Assembly: GCA_022494885.1 (NCBI GenBank)
Contig: JAGVSM010001131.1
Location: forward strand, 1 to 64,000
Origin: Micrasema longulum
Taxonomy: Eukaryota > Arthropoda > Insecta > Trichoptera > Brachycentridae
DNA: 64,000 nt
Direction: 5' to 3'
The position numbers were made by a program, and so were the translations under genes. The notes under the pieces are model-generated. The model was not told the DNA's origin. It made no database searches and was given only the letters and a program-made list of their open reading frames with translations. Below are positions 61,705 through 64,000 of the stretch, piece by piece (position 1 is the stretch's first letter; every line of letters begins with the position of its first letter).

Positions 61705-62495
61705 TTTTATTTTATTTATTTATTTAAATCTTAAAGTAGGGCACACATATCATACATATTGTTATGTGTGTTCTAATAATAACATTGCAAATATATTTAA
61801 TTTATACATTGTTTATCACATATGTCTTGACCATTATTTTAAATTTTGATATGTTTTTTTCTTCATAAATATTTTTTTCCATTTCGTAATAATTGATATT
61901 ATAGGTTAGTAAAAGGGTAGGTATAGGAACACAGGCACAGCCTAAAATATTTTTAATAATTTTCATTTTATTTTTTTAAAATATTAGTTATGCTGCTCTT
62001 TGCATAACTAATTTTTTAAATTATTGACAAGCAAAAGTTGATAAGTGTACCCTTTTTTGTTAAAATTGATGGCAATAAAGGTGATACAAAAATAAATAAA
62101 TTTATGTCGTATTTTTTAAGTACAATAAATAATATTTTGCAATATTAAACTTATGGCTTTATTTTTAATTGTTGATTTGCTATGAGCTTCAAACTTTAAA
62201 ATTGCTATATCTCACTAGTAAAATGTTAGTTACCAGCTTGTGCCAAAAACCAAAAATATGGTGTAATCTGCCAGGCGAAAAGTTATTGTATTTTAGTTGC
62301 ATGAAACTTGGAAGGATTTTTTTCAATCAGAAATATCTTAGAAAATGATTGTTTTTATCATAGAATTCTGAATAGTCCAGAAACCGCATACGCGCATCAA
62401 GAAGTCGACTAAACTACTCTTAAACGAGTAGTTTTACGTTTTAATCCATTAGTTTATTTGTAGACGTCGCTCAGTACGCAACTCCCGATTTGAAT
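61705..62495. other. AT-rich spacer
   Basis: No repeat or gene recognised. 62360-62500 becomes slightly less AT-rich upstream of the candidate THAP exon. Confidence 0.35.
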
Positions 62496-62501
62496 TCAAC
62501 T

Positions 62502-62578
62502 ATGCTGTGTTGTGTCGTTTTAAAGTGTAGTAATGCTGCTGGGATCAAAAAGAAACAGGATGGTATCACATTTTATGT
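62502..62578 (+). CDS. Candidate first exon of a THAP-domain protein
   Basis: ATG at 62502 opens MLCCVVLKCSNAAGIKKKQD then GITFYV, followed at 62579 by a canonical GTAAGT donor (phase 2). THAP zinc fingers start M-x-x-x-C-x-V-x-x-C-x-N and continue to a G-[VI]-x-[FL]-[HY]-x-FP segment, often with an early intron. Here CCVVLKCSNAAG gives the two N-terminal zinc-ligand cysteines and GITFYV the beta strand before the expected FP. The downstream W-, P- and C-x-x-H-carrying exons were not found with confidence; a stretch after an ATTTTAG at about 62720 reads NEYWTSRIKQCRGGH, which is only vaguely similar. It may be a host gene start or part of a P-like or other THAP-bearing transposon. Confidence 0.45.
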
Positions 62579-62584
62579 GTAAGT

Positions 62585-63055
62585 AGCAAATGCGTTACTA
62601 TTTTTTTTCCACCTGTCGGATTGTCATAGAAAACAAAATGGACATTTTGTTAGTGTTAATTTTTTTACGCTACTTGTTATGATTTAGAATATTGGTTTTA
62701 ATTGATTAAATTGAATTTTAGTTTATTTTTTGCTCATCTAATGAGAGAACTAACGAATATTGGACCTCTCGGATCAAACAATGCCGTGGCGGACATTTGA
62801 CCGACATTGTTTTTAGAACGTCAAATATTATTTAACACGTCATAAAGATATCCGTTTTATATAAAATAAAATTTGGTTTATTTTTAAATTTTAAAGTTCA
62901 TTAATTCAATTACTCTTTTTAAATGACCCTTTACTTATTACTATGTTGTGTCAATCAATGTTTCCGCGTGTACAATAAATTTTTAGAGAAATTTACAAAT
63001 TGCTTTTTTTTAAATATAATTATCTTACATTTGTGTTATGGTTATATTTTTCGTG
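62585..63055. other. AT-rich sequence downstream of the THAP-like exon
   Basis: Possible intron. No convincing second exon. Confidence 0.3.
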
Positions 63056-63059
63056 ATCT

Positions 63060-63520
63060 GGCAACACCACGCGGTGACTTCACGCATGCGTGGTGAAAGT
63101 GGGGCAAAGTGGGGGGGGATTTTTAAACACAGTCCGATGTATTCAAATATGATTCTACGCTCCTTCTGGATTATTCTTAATTCTATGGTTTTTATCTAAT
63201 GTTTTTTTTTATCGCACAATTTTAAAAGAACAGCTGTTTTAAATAGCAAAATCTTTTTATTTCCTTACATTTTACCAGACTACATCCTTGAGAATTTTTA
63301 TATTTAATGTTTATAACATTATAAACCTACTTGTATATATTATACGGATACCTGACAGTAAAAATGTAGGTATGCACGCGACCTAGACTACGTAGTCACT
63401 AGAGCGACCTCGCTTTCGTGACGTCACTTCTGCCTTGTCCAATCACGCGGCCGGAATACGTAGGCGCGTCGACACACCTCCGATTGTATGTGCTGGAATT
63501 CTCCGAGTAACGATTTTTTT
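63060..63520. promoter_or_regulatory. CpG-richer segments, possible regulatory region
   Basis: 63062-63120 (CACGCGGTGACTTCACGCAT, then CGTGGTGAAAGTGGGG) and 63375-63480 (CTTTCGTGACGTCACTTCTG with a full TGACGTCA-type CRE half-pair, CAATCACGCGGCCGGAATAC) are much less AT-rich than the rest of the window. No TATA or transcript start can be fixed. Very tentative. Confidence 0.2.
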
Positions 63521-63584
63521 AAACTGTGAAAATAGAGTAAACCAAACAGTATTTGTACTGGTTTACAAATAAACTTGAGTTTTT

Positions 63585-63715
63585 CTATTGACATTTCTTG
63601 GTGGAACTGCATTTTAATTATAATAATATAGTTTTATTCCACTATTATTTATATTTTTTTACCGGGTTTCGCCGTGACTGATATCGTTAGACCAGTCTGA
63701 CAATTTCAAACTAAA
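63585..63715 (-). repeat. Diverged single-arm copy of the 19.6-kb hairpin element
   Basis: The flank TTGACATTTCTTGGTGGAAC then TGCATTTTAATTATAATAAT is shared with 19573-19610. The arm follows (AGTTTTATTCCACTATTATT, TTTACCGGGTTTCGCC). On the minus strand (63661-63700): CTAACGA, stem II region TATCAGTCACGGC, GAAAC, CCGGT, i.e. the same hammerhead-like motif with G to A in the core. Confidence 0.65.
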
Positions 63716-63744
63716 ATTTATAAAATCGATGTCTCGTATTCCGT

Positions 63745-63846
63745 TTTCCGCATTGTGTATCTATAGTGTGTAAAAAAACATCGCTATAGTGCCATTATCC
63801 GGGAAGGAAATACGGGATTACGTTTGTATGAATAAAAGTCAGACCG
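63745..63846 (-). repeat. DNA-transposon end (third copy of GCGGTCTGACTTTT)
   Basis: Minus strand GCGGTCTGACTTTTATTCAT, ACAAACGTAATCC, CGTATTTCCTTCCCGGATAA. Related to 28058 and 59028. Confidence 0.5.
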
Positions 63847-64000
63847 CCTATTCTCGTAAATATTTTGTTTTATTTGTCATGTTATTTTGATCAAGTAAAA
63901 GTTAATTGGAAAAATGATAAATGGTGATAAAATAGGATAAGATTCATTAAGTTAATTATACTTTAATAAAGAAGCCAGTGTAGCTTTGAAAATGGTCGGT

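Noticed and set aside
1..64000. CRISPR arrays, bacterial operons, rRNA or prophage features
   Set aside because: No regularly spaced direct repeats with unique spacers, no Shine-Dalgarno-led gene strings and no rRNA-like segments; the window is a eukaryotic repeat-rich region.

Overview
This is an AT-rich, gene-poor and extremely repeat-dense stretch of an animal nuclear genome, most likely an arthropod (insect-like). Supporting signs are GT/AG-type splice signals, tRNA-derived SINEs, many 5'-truncated non-LTR retrotransposons (CR1/L2/Jockey/RTE-like reverse-transcriptase tails), Tc1/mariner, hAT and pogo-like DNA transposons, a solo LTR, and no bacterial operon structure. Nearly every recognisable protein fragment is a decayed transposon. 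All family identities come from reading the sequence by eye.

Layout. 0-10 kb: a ~2.1-kb minus-strand relic of a transposase-like family, a LINE tail, a pogo-like TIR element with other repeats nested in it, a SINE, and the 3' half of a hAT element. 10-28 kb: a cluster of one foldback family (here FB-C; ends CAATATTTTGAGTTTGTCC, inner palindrome around CTCCCTAGGGAG), repeatedly invaded by SINEs and LINEs. It also holds two palindromic elements with hammerhead-ribozyme-like cores, three plus-strand LINE-V copies, and one candidate host coding exon at 17521-17634. 28-39 kb: a nearly complete Tc1-like element (28360-30021) with an apparent 72-bp intron, a nearly identical duplicate of its 3' end at 38560-38957, several SINEs, and a three-layer nested insertion at 37190-37700. 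39-51 kb: LINE tails, more SINEs, FB-C copies, an RTE-like tail split by a hairpin element with a 12-bp target duplication, and a solo LTR inside FB-C. 51-64 kb: reverse-transcriptase and RNase H fragments, a LINE whose 3' tail grew into a ~475-bp 9-mer satellite, a mariner C-terminus, and a candidate THAP-domain first exon at 62502-62578.

The most notable theme is a set of palindromic or dispersed repeats (around 15.6, 19.7, 22.9, 41.5, 49.3, 63.7 and less surely 5.6/39.1 kb) that share the layout CUGANGA / stem II hairpin / GAAAC / short self-complementary stem III / GTC. This is the organisation of the minimal hammerhead ribozymes known from Penelope-like retroelements. No Penelope reverse transcriptase was recognised in the window, so these look like non-autonomous or remnant terminal repeats.

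Internal labels used below (FB-C, SINE-A to SINE-D, LINE-U to LINE-Z, repeat D) are mine and only link copies within this window.
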